This document shows positions 10,290 to 21,453 of a DNA stretch of 64,000 bases, in pieces (the first letter of the stretch is position 1; each line of letters starts with the position of its first letter). Source of the stretch: Elymus sibiricus. Taxonomy: Eukaryota > Streptophyta > Magnoliopsida > Poales > Poaceae. The translations under genes were made by a program, and so were the position numbers. The stretch spans positions 457,922,379 to 457,986,378 of the forward strand of contig CM077676.1 in NCBI GenBank assembly GCA_039707655.1. The letters are read 5' to 3'. Under the pieces are notes generated by a model. It was not told the DNA's origin, searched no databases, and saw only the letters and a program-made list of their open reading frames with translations.

Positions 10290-12300
10290 CTCTGCTCCCC
10301 TTCCCAATCCCCAAATCCCCCTTCTCATCGCCAACTCCCGTGCAGGAGTGCCGCCCCCTTTACCGTCTCTCATCTCCGGAGAAGATTGCCTTCGCCTACT
10401 GCTACCGCCGCCGCCGTCGACCACCTCGACGACCACGAGAAACCCTAGGCAGGTGATTCAGCGACACAAAATGCATGTAAATCCTTCTTCAATATCTCCG
10501 ATTCCAGTTTAAATCAAATGCGAATGCTAGCTGTGTACTGAATCGATTGTTTGGATCCGCAGTGCCCAAAGTGTTTGGACACCAAGGGTTTGTGCAAAAA
10601 TCGCCACGTAATGTATGCCATAATCTTCTTCGGTATGTTTTTTATATTGGTTGTTTTTTCATTCATGGCGTGCATGAATTTATGTTAATTACTTCATTAA
10701 ACTGCATTAGTTGTCTATGATTTAGGCATTTGTTAAGGTCATAAACGTGGCCGGCCTTCATGCAACTGACTAACAGTCAAATTGATATGTGAACATACAT
10801 GCAGATTGTTTACATGATTGCTTCATCATTACAAAGGAGGACTGATGAGATTTTAGATCATTCACACTGCTTTCAGAAAAATCCTAACAATAGTTATCCA
10901 TGCATAAATTGGGAAAGATGCTAAAAATATAACAGTACAGTTTTTTGAAATTTATCTCACATAGTGCATGTTTTTGTTAACTATTGAATATGCATAATGA
11001 TCTCTTGGACATTCATGTTGTTGTTTTGTGCAAGTATGTAAACAGAGCAAGTCATTGTTAAATTTGTGAACCTGCTGACATAAGCCACTGTGGATTAGTA
11101 GACAATTGGTAGATGTACTTATTTATGACTCGTGAGCATAACTATTTCAATCCTTCCATTTGTCCATAGGTCATCCCCTGCTTTGCAAGAAAACAAGCCA
11201 TGAAAAAGCTAGGCGTTTATTCCATTCAAAATTCCTCAGCTAAGCCTCAGCTTAAAACAAAGCATGGCTTTATTTTCTATTGTTCTCTCGTAAACTATGA
11301 AGAGAAAACGCTTTTCACTATACCAACTTGGAGAGAATTTGGCAAAGTATACAAATTCTAAGTTCGTATGAAGCTGTACTTTGATTTTAGAAGATATGGA
11401 CAGCAAATCAATGTGGAATTGGACAATGTTCCAACGGTTCATCCCTATAAGTGTTCTGAGACATACATACATATCTTGCTTACATAGACTTGTGTTTACT
11501 TTCCTGTTCTTAATAGTCATAAATATAAATATCTGCACATGTTCTCAATCTTGTTTATGTATATCTGCTCAGCTTATTATGCGATGTCGGAAAAAACACA
11601 AGAGATAGTTGACAACATGGAAGTTACTGCTGGAACCACATGTACGTGGAAAGATATGCGGTATGTCATCATTTTTGCTGACAGTATTGAAACGCTTGTG
11701 CGAATATACTCCATGAACCAAGTTTTGCACTGTACAATCTACTGATGCGCTCTCTGACCGAGACCAACATTAAGAAGAAACTATTGGTAATAATCTTATT
11801 TGTTTCAGCGTTCATTGAACAACATTTGTTATTTAAAATATGTCATCATATCCTGTAACAGTTGTGTTATTGCAACAGAGACTCCCTAGTCATGTTCTTC
11901 CTGATCAGATGGAGAGACATGGTCAAATAAGACTTATTATGTTTCCTAATGCTGACATATGGTCGTTATAATCAATGTCAGAAAAATATGGACGCCTCAT
12001 CGTATTGGAAGGCTGGAAGAATCTACTTTACTTGTACAATTTGGCAGTTGGAGACAGGCTGCTCTTTGTTATCCATCACGGAGGTGATAAGGTTATCCGC
12101 TTTGTTAAATCCATGCCGGGGAAATCTGTGTAGTGTGATGAAGAGTAGATCCATGCTCTTGCTGCAGTTTGAGTTCATGCTCGAACACTCGTACTCGTGA
12201 TGTGCGATACTTCTGGAAATGATGATGCTTGTGATGTACCAAATGTTTATTCTATGTCTGAACTTGTAACGCTGTATTATTATCTGCGATCATATTTTCC
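10290..12300 (+). pseudogene. Decayed plant gene with a B3-domain-like last exon
   Basis: The stretch has plant gene texture: a C-rich, CCG-repeat 5' UTR-like start, exon-sized coding islands bounded by GT/AG, AT-rich introns and a 3' UTR-like tail. A 45 bp island (10563-10607) between CCGCAG and GTAATG encodes a short Cys-rich peptide (CPKC...C...RH). Another island (about 11571-11660) ends at a GTATGT donor. The last exon (11879-12133) reads like the second half of a B3 DNA-binding domain: LPSHVLP, then GRLIVLEGWKNLL, then LAVGDRLLFVI. An in-frame TAA at 11969 breaks it unless an unseen intron removes it. I see no convincing start codon or full first half. The upstream edge is a Copia LTR, which probably displaced the promoter. 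Assignment to the B3 (REM-like) family is tentative. Confidence 0.45.
11879..12133 (+). pseudogene. B3-like terminal exon with one in-frame stop
   Basis: The exon follows a TTGCAACAG acceptor and ends with TAG at 12131. The pattern of an LP near the start, a G-x-I-x-L strand, an aromatic W, 'GW' and 'L-x-V-GD-x-L-x-F' is the order of conserved residues in plant B3 domains, which contact DNA in the nucleus. TAA at 11969 lies between the two halves. Only the frame starting at 11873 keeps these residues together, which argues against chance. Confidence 0.45.
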
Positions 12301-12632
12301 TGTTCATGCTTTATTTAAGAAATTAATATGGCATCCCATAGTTTAGTTAAATGATAGCATAAACGGAAAACATTTGATAGATTTCATTACGAGCATCTCT
12401 ACTAATATCCATTAGATAAACTCAAAACTTTTTTCAAGCCCACCACATCATCTTTTTCTTTGCCATACCGCAAAACATCTGAACTAATACCCTGAAAATT
12501 TGATTCTAATATGTTGTAGACTCTGCCATGGTAGAATTTATAAGGTATTACGATCTGAACATCAACAAGCCATTTTGTTATCCATTTTTTAAACCCGCCT
12601 AAGAATGTTTGTGACGCTCAACATTTTAATTG
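12301..12632. other. Non-coding spacer
   Basis: AT-rich sequence after the gene remnant. I see no gene, repeat or element end in it. Confidence 0.5.
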
Positions 12633-12841
12633 ACACTACGAACCGTCCCTGAAAATGAACATGCCTAGTGACGCCCAGAACCGTCGCCCAAATAACTCCA
12701 GAACGTCGCCAAAATTGGCTCGGGCGCTGCCCCGGGAGGAAAACACCTCGTGACAGTGGACCGTCACAGAAAATGATTTTAGGCGACGTTTTCTGTTTCG
12801 TCACAAGGTTTTTGTCAACGAATAGAGCAAGGTTTGTAGTG
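12633..12841. mobile_element. CACTA-like MITE
   Basis: The left end CACTACGAACC and the inverted right end (CACTACAAACC on the minus strand) make an 11 bp terminal inverted repeat with one mismatch. Between them are short repeats of the GTGACG/CGTCAC type, typical of CACTA subterminal regions. Length is 209 bp with no coding capacity. The flanking triplets (TGA and ATA) do not match, so a target duplication is not supported. Confidence 0.5.
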
Positions 12842-13203
12842 ATATGTGTGGTCGGGTGGGCCAGCGTGGGCCGGGGCTGACGTGGCGGACGCGCCCGGTC
12901 GCGTCGGGGCCTTCCCATATCCGCTCCGTATTTAGGCTGGATATGACGGGTGCTTGTCTGCCCGGACATTTGAGGATGGTTTGCGGCGCCCGTCTGGGTA
13001 AGGTTTTTCTGACCGGTCACTGACCAGGCCGTCCACCCTGGTGTTTGAGGTTTCTTTGGGGACGGCATGTTTGGTTATGTAATACCCCCCCCCCCCCCCC
13101 CCAAATTTGAACCTTGAAGTGAATAGTGTGTTGTTCCTTCTCAAAAAGAAAAAAGCTTGAGTGTGCAGGTGCGACAAAAGTGGTACTCTCCTTCCTTGTC
13201 TTA
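12842..13203. other. Spacer with an 18-C homopolymer
   Basis: GC-rich sequence followed by 18 consecutive C (13085-13102). No gene seen. Part of it (12940-13040) resembles decayed Harbinger-type subterminal sequence, but I cannot define ends. Confidence 0.4.
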
Positions 13204-14833
13204 GGGCATCTCCAACGGCAACCCGCAAATTTCCTCCCGCATCCGTCCACGGACACGGATGCGGGAGGCCTCCATCCAACTGTAGCCGCATACATTTCAA
13301 ACTCTTCAACAAACCGAACGGAATTCTTGCAAACACGGTCGGATTTCATATGAGCATGACGGATTTCATGCAAACACGGCGGATTTCATTACATTTTCAA
13401 CATGTAGAACAAAAAAAACAACCCGACACTAAACCTATCCTATGGCAGCGGCACCTAGCGTCGAAACCCGTGTCGTCCTCATCCGCCGTCACCATGAGTA
13501 CCGGCGATAAGACCCGTCATGTGAAGGTCCGGTCTCCGGCTAGGAAGAGTAGAACACGGGAGACGGACCGGCCCACATGGGACACAAGGCTTCGCCGCCT
13601 CCCGTGGCCAACTCATCCTTGGAGGAGTCCGCGTCTTGTCCGTCGCCAGGGGACATGATGTCGACAATGGATATGGTGGCGCCGGCGCTGTCGTCCTCCC
13701 ACCGGGCGGCATGATGTGGTTCGTCAGTGGCGCGTAGGAGGCGCAGCTGGCGGCGTTGTCATCCGCGATCGCATGGAGCTGTGCCTCCGTGGCTGCAGCT
13801 TCCTGGCGAGCGGCGGCTTGAGCGCGGACGGCTTTGTATATGGCACACTGCTCCACGGCGATGTTGGGGTTTGCCGCAGCCATCGCATTCACGGCTACTC
13901 GATCGTGTGCTCGCCGTAGATCTGCACCTCCGCCAGCCGGTGCTGCTCCAGCGCCCGATGGTACACTGACAAAGGCGCCGACGTAGGCTGCACCTTCGCA
14001 TGGCGGCGTTGTAGTGCGCCTATGCATGCGCCATGGTGAGGCCGGCGTGAACAGGCGGTGCAAGAGCAGGGACGCTGTCGTCGTCCGAGCCCGTCTCCAT
14101 CGTGGCATCATCCTCGTCGTCGGAGACCTCTGGCGAGCTGGCTGGCAAGCCGGCCTCGATCCGCCTGGCACGGCGGCTCAGCTAGGCTGCGGCAAGGGTG
14201 GCCACCGCGTGCTTCATGTCCGGCGACAAACTGTCCCACAGTGCTTTCCCGCTGGCGGTCATGGCGGATGTGGAGTGTGTGTTGCTGTGGAGATAGCCGG
14301 GTGTGGCCACCCTTATATAGCGGATTCCGGGGGATGCCAGGCGTCCGGGTGCGTCAATGCACGAATCCGGAGTGGGTTTCTCGGGCGGCGAGCCTACTTA
14401 ATGGTGGCAAACGGACGGACGGGGCATTGAACGGGCGTGGTAGATATCCATCCAGTCCCGTCCAGTAGACGCGTCTCCGGCATTGAACAGGCGCGAACAC
14501 CGGAGACGCCACTTCAATGGTGCAGGGAGTGAGAGGTCACGTCCGCCCTGGGCCGTCTTCAATGTGGGCGGCGCGCTCTACAGCGGCATGAATGCGGGCA
14601 GCTGGAGTGGGGCGGGAGGCGAGCGTGAGAGGGAGGAGGGGGTTTTGGTGGGCCATAGCGGTCAGAAGCGGGCGAAGAATCAGTCCGGACTCCCGCAAAG
14701 CCCCCACGTTCGTCTCCGGTTTGCGGGAGAAATCGCATCTAAACCGCTCCGCGAACCGATACAGGACCGCGTTTGATGGCTACCGCGATCCTGACGGTTG
14801 CGGGGGGTTTACGGGTTAGAGTTGGAGATGCCC
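13204..14833. mobile_element. Harbinger-like DNA transposon, non-autonomous (1.63 kb)
   Basis: Ends are GGGCATCTCCAAC at 13204 and the inverted form at 14833; the inverted similarity extends over ~30 bp. The left flank is TTA and the right flank ATA, a one-mismatch version of the three-base TTA/TAA duplication of PIF/Harbinger. A relative with the same ends lies at 53932-55301. It holds only a decayed minus-strand frame (13479-14171), so it could not move on its own. Confidence 0.7.
13479..14171 (-). pseudogene. Harbinger-associated ORF remnant
   Basis: A 230-codon minus-strand frame inside the Harbinger-like element. Its middle third has a helical, alanine-rich segment (AVNAMAAANPNIAVEQ...) like the accessory protein of Triticeae Harbinger elements. 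Both flanks look like out-of-frame sequence (Arg/Pro/Thr-rich). I infer a frameshifted accessory ORF (ORF1-type) rather than the transposase; no DDE motif is visible. The level of composition bias leaves chance openness possible. Confidence 0.3.
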
Positions 14834-14927
14834 ATAGCGAGAAAATTCTGACTCCACTACGTAGTAGCAAGATTTCGTGTACTTTGTGCTGTGGCTGTGC
14901 ATGCATGGCAAGGCCTTGGATCTATTG
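14834..14927. other. Short spacer
   Basis: About 95 bp between the Harbinger-like element and the Stowaway. Nothing recognised. Confidence 0.5.
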
Positions 14928-14929
14928 TA

Positions 14930-15166
14930 CTACCAACTCCGTCCTGGTTTACTAGTCCCCATTGTATTTTGGGTCAAAGTTTGACCACATATTTAATCAG
15001 CAAAATGTGAATGCATGTCACCAGAATTATATTGTTGGATTCGTATTTGAATGAAGTTTCCATTGATATTATTTTTGCTACGTATAACATGTATTTTGTT
15101 AGTTAAAATCATGGTCAAAATATGGCCCAGAATACGAGGAGGATGAGTAAACCAGAACGAAGGTAG
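14930..15166. mobile_element. Stowaway MITE (mariner-type)
   Basis: TA duplications at 14928-14929 and 15167-15168 flank a 237 bp element. The left end contains CTCCGTCCTGGTTTACTAG and the right end, inverted, CTTCGTTCTGGTTTACTCA. The two arms are also internally complementary. It is non-coding and needs a mariner transposase supplied elsewhere. Confidence 0.8.
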
Positions 15167-15168
15167 TA

Positions 15169-15500
15169 GTTCTCAGCTCTAAAGCGAGAGAGCATCTGGG
15201 AATCTTTGCTTTATTGACGTTCTGGGAGCATCAGCCCTCAAAAGCGGTGGCTTCAGCACTCAAAAGGAAAGCCAGAAAAGCAGCAGCCATGCTATACGCA
15301 TTGCCATTGCCATTGCATGCATAACCTGGGAAACCCCCATGGCCTTTTCCGCTTTGTGCCTCGCTTTGCTTTGTCCGTTGCCGCCATGGTTCCATTGCAT
15401 GCATGTACCCAGTAGTACTCTGATCCTGCCGATCGAAGCTGGCACTCACAGGGTGTCCGCAGTTGCATGCTCAGAGCTCACCGGCCGTGGAGATCAGTCC
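15169..15500. other. Spacer, low-copy-looking
   Basis: Contains CATTGC/GCATGC short repeats and no supported gene or element end. Confidence 0.4.
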
Positions 15501-15503
15501 TAA

Positions 15504-16600
15504 GGCCAACTCCAGCGAACGACCCCAAACGGACGTCCGTTTCGGCCTGCTTTGGTCCGTTTGGGGCGGCAAAACGGACACCCATGTCTGATTTGGGCCG
15601 TCCGCGGATCGGTGCGCCCAACGCGCGTCCGCACCCCAAATCATGTCCGGTTTGGACGTTCAAAAAACTCAAATGAAAAACTCAAATAAAAGCCAAAAAA
15701 CTCAAATAATACACGAACATAAATATTTAACAAATATAATTAAACATAGAACATAAAGTTCACGGTCCGCACATAGTACTTTCAAGTTCTAACTAAAAAA
15801 CAAAAAAAAACCTGATAGATCTGCCGCCGCCCGAGCGCTGCCGCTGCCGTGGACGTCGATGTCGTCGCCGTCGCCGTCATGCGCCACCGTCCTTGTCCTC
15901 GTCATCGCTGGTGAGGTCAATGTACGGTGAGGGCATCCAGAGGTGCGGCGGCGGACCCAGAACGCGGCGGGCTCTAGTGCAGGCTGCGGTGGTGGAGACC
16001 ACAGCTCCCACGCCGCCGGAGGTGCTGCTGGTGGTGGTGGCGGGGGTGGGCTGCACGGCACCGTGGTCGTCCACGACCACGACTGCCCGTACAACACCGG
16101 GTTCCACTCCGGCGTCACCGGCCTGTCCTCCGTCGCCTCCTCCTTCAACATGACCTCCTCCTTCACCTTGGCGTCCAGCTCCGGCACGTAGACGTCCCCG
16201 GCAGCCGACATCGCCATCATCTCCGACAGCCCCTCCCACTCCTCCTCCTGAGCACGCCGGTCCTACCGCTTAGATGCCACCCATTGGGGAGGTGTGCATC
16301 TCACCACGGCAGCGGCGTGCTGCTCTGCCAGTACCGCCGGCACACTTCCACCTTGACGTAGGGGCGGAAGCGGGCCGGAGCTGCCGGAGGGGAGATGGAA
16401 AATGCGGGCGACGAGGTCGCGTTCGTGGCCGCGCTTCGAGATGACGGACGAGGATCCAGCCTCGCGGTCCTGCTTGCCCTTCCGGCCGTCCATCCACTTC
16501 CAGAAGCCCATCGCCGAAGCGGAGCGAGGTGAGCGGCGGCCTAGTGTTTTGTGTCGGGGTAGGAGGGCTCAATGAAGTGGACGCGTGTAGGGAAGAGGAA
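15504..16600. mobile_element. Harbinger-like element, left end clear, right end not found
   Basis: TAA at 15501-15503 precedes GGCCAACTCCAGCGAACGACCCCAA-type sequence, the usual start of a common Triticeae Harbinger class. The matching inverted end is not visible before the MULE. A minus-strand coding remnant (15789-16572) lies within. The right limit is approximate. Confidence 0.5.
15789..16572 (-). pseudogene. Harbinger-associated proline-rich ORF remnant
   Basis: Two minus-strand segments, 16572-16263 and 16220-15789, in different frames read as one broken protein. The downstream part contains acidic 'KVKEEVMLKEEATEDRPVTP', a W-rich stretch (SWSWTTT), then a poly-Pro tract. It fits the low-complexity proteins carried by Triticeae Harbinger elements. 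No catalytic motif is visible. The assignment rests on context and composition. Confidence 0.3.
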
Positions 16601-17649
16601 GTGGAAGTGCAGCGTGGACTTCCCAGTCCACAGTTTTTGCATTAAAAAAGACGTGGACGTGGGCGGTGGGGAGGCTAACCGGCAGGCCCGTCCACTCGTG
16701 CGGATTCAGTGTGGGAGGTGCAGTTGTATGTTCAGACTCAGTACGCCTTTGAATAATCTGACCTGGTGCTCCTAGATCTCGCATATCTGCGTGGCGTGGC
16801 GGCGTGGCGACACCCAGCAGAATCTACTCGTCTTAAAGTGCGCTCCCTTAAAGTATATATACACCAGCAATCCGTTCCGTGGTGCTGCATGCATGCATGT
16901 CATGCAGTAAAGTTTCGGTGGCATGCATGGCGAATCTCCTCGGAAGGCTGGCCGGACGAAAGAGGGAGTGAGAGATACGGTGGAAAGCTCGGATAGAGAA
17001 CATGCAAAGCTGGACGTGGAAAGAAGATCACTTGATTTACCACCCCTAAACAAACCAATCATCCTGGGGACTCGCAGAGAATCAATCAAATGGACATAAT
17101 TAATGAAAACCTCGTGCGATCCACGCAGGAGAGGAAGGATACGGTCTCGCTCGCTGCTTTCTCCACATAAAGCCGACGCATTGTGCACTGGCTTTCCGCA
17201 AGATTCTGCTAGATATCTTAGCGGCAGCGTGATTCTGCCTAAGCCAGTACCTTTTGAGATTTCTTCCCTAGTTATCTTGACAGCAGCGTGATTCTGCCTT
17301 GCCCAGTAGCAATGGCGCCATCGTCTCTCTCTCTCTCTCTTCTTGTCTCTTTTCGTTATCAAAGTTACCTTACACAAAGCAAAGGGGCAGCCTAAGCATA
17401 AATATGACCTCGGCATAGCAGAAAATGCAGGAGCCGAAATAGATCCGCCTCGTGGCAAGAGCAGCCAAGCCAAGTGTTTGTCGAGCCCATGCTGAGATAC
17501 TCCTTTTAAGCACTTGTAGGATACTGTTGCACTGCAGTGTGTCGTTGGGAAGTGAAACCATGGGGTGTAGCTGCGGCCATGGGAAGCAGCCGAGAGAATC
17601 CAATGCACAGGTTTTTTTTTTCCCTTTTTGCAGCAATCCTGGCTGGTTA
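16601..17649. other. Spacer with a 37-bp near-duplication and (CT)n
   Basis: Two ~37 bp copies (17213-17249 and 17272-17308; CAGCGTGATTCTGCC core) are 59 bp apart. A CT microsatellite follows (about 17325-17340). A 305-codon minus-strand frame crosses this spacer but starts in the MULE inverted repeat and is judged not coding. No gene recognised. Confidence 0.5.
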
Positions 17650-17748
17650 CCCCTCCTTTTAAAGGGGTCCAATAGCTCCTGTGCGACACCTTTGAGGTGA
17701 ATTGGATGGCGTACGACGTAGTTGACGAAAATGGCTCTCGTGCGACAT
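17650..17748 (+). repeat. MULE left terminal inverted repeat
   Basis: Starts CCCCTCCTTTTAAAGGGG and continues through AATAGCTCCTGTGCGACACC and GACGTAGTTGACGAAAATGG. The right repeat matches base for base over most of its length with a 2-bp shortening near the tip. Both carry the motif CTC(C/T)(T/C)GTGCGACA(C/T) twice, a possible transposase-binding site. Confidence 0.9.
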
Positions 17749-18204
17749 TTCAGAAGCCCAAATAGCCAAGGCCCACTCGGGCGATTAAAATGGTTGTCAA
17801 CGGGAGTGAGGTTATGTTTAAGACATGTGGGTCCCACTTGGCAGTGCATCTAGTTACGGGCCCCACTTGGCAGTGCATTAGGTGAAACATGTCCCCGTGC
17901 CTGTCTGAATGGGTACCCCGGTCAGAACCTCCCTCCTCTTCGTTCTCGGCGGTGAGCCAGCGACGGCGGCGGAGCTTTTGTTCTCGCTGGCAGCAGCGGG
18001 CAGCGACGGAGCTTTCGTTCTCGGCGACGGCGGCGACTGTGGTGAGTGAATCCGGAACCCTTGTCCTGTTCCCCTCCGTGTCAAGTTAGATCGGGCTCTC
18101 ACCGCATCGCCTCTGTTTCCCTCTGTTTTTGGTCGATTTGATCCAGATTTGGGTGGGGGAGGGGGGCTGAACGCGATGGAGCCGCCAGTGACAACGTCGA
18201 CTAG

Positions 18205-18293
18205 GTAATCCCTTAATGTACATCCTTTCCAACCTATGCGATTTGTGCCTCGTCTGCTTCCGCTAGCTCACAGTGCCCGCCATTGACAAACAG
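18205..18293 (+). other. Intron 1 of the MULE transposase
   Basis: Donor AG^GTAATC and acceptor AAACAG^GG. Removing 89 bp joins a 9-codon exon in phase to the long exon. No ATG precedes the long frame within exon 2, which supports the upstream exon. Confidence 0.65.
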
Positions 18294-20876
18294 GGGCGAT
18301 GGTGCTCGGACCTTCGAATTCACTGTCGAATTCTTTCCTTCTAAGGCGAAGCTAGGTGATGGTAGCGTGCGGGACATAGAGAGAGATACAATTGTGAAAT
18401 GGGAGGTTGAATTTGCAGAGATTGATCCACAAGACCTACAGAGCATAGAAGAGAAGGCCGTGAAGAATGTGGTGGAAAAAATTGGGGAGAGCATTTTTTG
18501 GGGTCCAGAGCAAGAGGTAGCATTGTTACGGTTTGATAATTGGAAAGGCGAGTATGTGAGAATTGAGGATGGCGAAGAGATGGTTGATGAAATCGATCGA
18601 CAAGATGGTTGGACAAGCAAACGGACTACATTTCATGCAGAGCTCGTTGATCTGAAATCAGATTCTAAGGTTGCATATGTGCCCTCAAAGTTGGCTTCAC
18701 AGATGGTAGATGATGACTGGGCTTCAGAGAGGCAGATAATGCCCATGTGTACGGGTGAAGTGACAGTATTAGCTAAGGGGGCTGATGCAAATGCACAAGA
18801 GGGCTCTGATGGTGTTGCAAGGGTTGTTTCTGTTGATTGGAATTCAGTAGAATTAAATGACCCAACTGATTTAGTCATTGCACCAATGGATGAGATGGCC
18901 AAAAAATTTGGCATTCCAGTAGATGATGAAGATAAGGAGGAGAATGGTGAATCTAGTATGCCTATTGATGCTAACAGAGATTTATCTGAAGATGTGGATG
19001 GACAGCTGATGGAAGATGCTGCAGATGATGTAGATGATGCACATGATGATGAGTTGGTAAATGTCTATGACAAGGAAAAACCCGTTATTGCAGTAGGGAA
19101 GTTGTTCCCAAACATGGATGAGTTTAGGATGTGTTTCAAGACTTATGCAATCAAACATGAGTTTGATGCCAAGACTAAGTGGACTGATAGAAAGAAGTTT
19201 TATGCAAGATGCAGAGGTTTTGATGGAAGTGTCAGGCCTTGCAAATGGTACATATCTGCTAGACGCCAACCTGATGGAAGTACCATTAGGATCAATCAAA
19301 TCCCACACCAACATACTTGTATTAGAAGTTCATAGAGAGTATCAACCATGACATCACAGCTTTGGATTGTAGAAAAGATCACTCCTATTTTAGCCAAGAA
19401 ACCAAACACTATTGCAAAGAAACTTAAAGTGGACTTGGAAAAGCTGTACCCCATTAAGGTGAAGTATAACACAGTGTGGAAGGCAAAACAAAGGGCAATG
19501 AAACAATTATATGGTGACTGGGCAAATACTTTTAGGATGCTTTATAATTTCAAAGCAGAGGTGGAGAAGAGGTCACCTGGCAGTGTTGTGGAGATAGATA
19601 CTGAGGTAACAGAGGATGGAAAAGTCATTTTCTCTAAGTTTTTTATGGCTTTAAAGCCTTGCATCGATGGCTTCAAGGCAGGGTGCCGTCCATATTTGAG
19701 CATAGACTCATCATTTTTGACTGGCAAGTGGAATGGTCAATTGGCAGCTTGCAATGCTTTAGATGGACACAACTGGATGTTCCCTGTTGCTATTGGCTTG
19801 TTTCAGTCAGAGACAGAGGTCTCATGGACATGGTTCATGATGCAGTTGAAAAGATGCATAGGGCCTTTGTCACCTTTGGCAGTCCACACAGATGCATGCA
19901 AAGGGCTAGAAAACGCAGTCAAGAATGTTTTCCTCCATTGTGAGCAGAGGGAGTGCTTCGGCCATATGTGGATGAATTTGATCAAAAAATTCAGAGGGGA
20001 AGAATTTGGTCGCATGTGGCCAGCAGCAAGATCTTACACTAAACAGACCCATTCATATCATCTTGGTAAGATAATGACAGCGTGCCCTTAGTTTGGTCCA
20101 TGGGTGAACACCTACCATTCTCTATTAAGGTATAGGTCAGGATTTAACACTGCCATCAAGTGTGATCATATCAACAACTACTTGGCAGAAAGTTTTAACA
20201 ACATGGTGAAGCAGTTAAAAAACTTGCCTGTGAATGACATGGTTGACCAAATCAGGATCATGATCATGCGTTTGTGGGAATTGAGAAGAAGGATTGGTGA
20301 TTGTCTGCAAGGGGATAAGCTTCCTGCAGTGGTACAACAGGTGGTCAACAGGAGCAGAAATCTTACACATTTATCTGTTGAAAAATCTTCTGTGTGGGGT
20401 GTTGAAGTTAGAGATACCAAAACTGGAAGAAGGCGTGTTGTTAACACTGAAATGCATGATTGCACTTGTTTGGAGTGGCAACACACTGGGAAACCATGTG
20501 ATCATGCCATACTTTTCTTGGCCTCTGAACCGAAGATAAACATGCACCCATATTTGCATGAATATTACTCAGTATCAAAATTCAAGGCTGCATATGCAAC
20601 TCCAATTCCAGCACTTACAGATCAGTCTCAGTGGCCTGAAGTGGAAATTGAATTTTCCATGTGTCCTTCCCTAACAAAAAGAAAGGCTGGCAGGCCTAAA
20701 GTGAGTAGATTCAAGGCATGGTTTGAGAAAGGTGGGAGTAGTAAAAAGGGGAAGGGAAAGAAGGATGCAAAGCCAAAAAGGTCCCAAAAAGGTATCAAAA
20801 ATAGATGCAAGCTGTGCCTGAAACTTGGGCACCGAGTTGGATCTCCCAAATGTTGTTACACTCCTGAAAGGCCAAA

Positions 20877-20958
20877 GTATGTGGGCTAATGTTTGCAATG
20901 TTTACCATTTGGCTGAATTTTTCAATTAATAATCAATTGACATGCTTTATTTTTTTAG
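20877..20958 (+). other. Intron 2 of the MULE transposase
   Basis: Donor GTATGT within AAA^GTATGT and acceptor TTTTTTTAG^GA. Removal bypasses the TAA at about 20887 and continues in a basic, then acidic reading frame. Confidence 0.75.
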
Positions 20959-21453
20959 GAGGAAGCGTGCAGGTGAGCCCCTTGTTGTTGAAGATTGCTG
21001 GCCAAAGAAAAAGGCAAGAGTCAATGGCAGTAGAAAAAAGAGAAGTTTTGGTGAAACAATGCACATTGAACCAGACTTGGATGGTGTGGTGCAAAATGAG
21101 CAAGACTTGGATGTGCTACTCCAAGATGAGCAAGATTTAGATGTTCTGGTGCCAACTGAAAATATGGGTACCTCTGAAGATATTCCAGCTGATGTTGTGC
21201 AAGCTGAGCCTATATTGAAGTTGAGTTGCCAACTGAAGATATTTCAGCTGATGTGGTGCCAACTGAACCTATATTGGAAGTTGTGTTGCCAACTAATGAT
21301 ATTCCAGCTGATGTGGTGCGAAATGAAACTGGTATTCCAGGCTTTCCAGTGAAGAAAACCAAGATCTTGAGTGAACTGGGTGTTGTACAATCGAAAACAA
21401 GCACTGGTAAAAAGAATAAGAAGAAATCGAGTGGTAAGATGAAGCTGAAGTGA

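Larger units (their letters stand above)
18176..21453 (+). pseudogene. MURA-type MULE transposase with two in-frame TAG codons and a frameshift
   Basis: Three exons: ATG at 18176 to 18204, 18294-20876 and 20959-21453, with GT-AG introns of 89 and 82 bp that keep the frame. The product, about 1035 codons, would excise and insert the element. It has an acidic N-terminus, a MuDR-type domain (around codons 270-355), the MULE catalytic core with D481, D543 and a probable E642, a SWIM zinc finger (C733, C735, C745, H747), a Lys-rich stretch and a CCHC-like knuckle (C848, C851, H856, C863). The last exon encodes a basic patch and acidic 'DIPADVV' repeats. Breaks: TAG at 19333 (codon 357), TAG at 20089 (codon 609), and a 1-base loss near 21219, judged by comparison with the next repeat unit. 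The start is chosen because exon 1 splices in phase to exon 2. Confidence 0.85.

Noticed and set aside
15893..16239. Several overlapping frames over the Harbinger remnant
   Set aside because: They are shadows of the minus-strand proline-rich remnant in a GC-rich stretch.
16772..17689. A 305-codon open frame on the minus strand
   Set aside because: It starts inside the MULE inverted repeat and reads outward; the other inverted repeat starts the same N-terminus (25919, plus strand) and then diverges. No known motif, so openness is likely chance.
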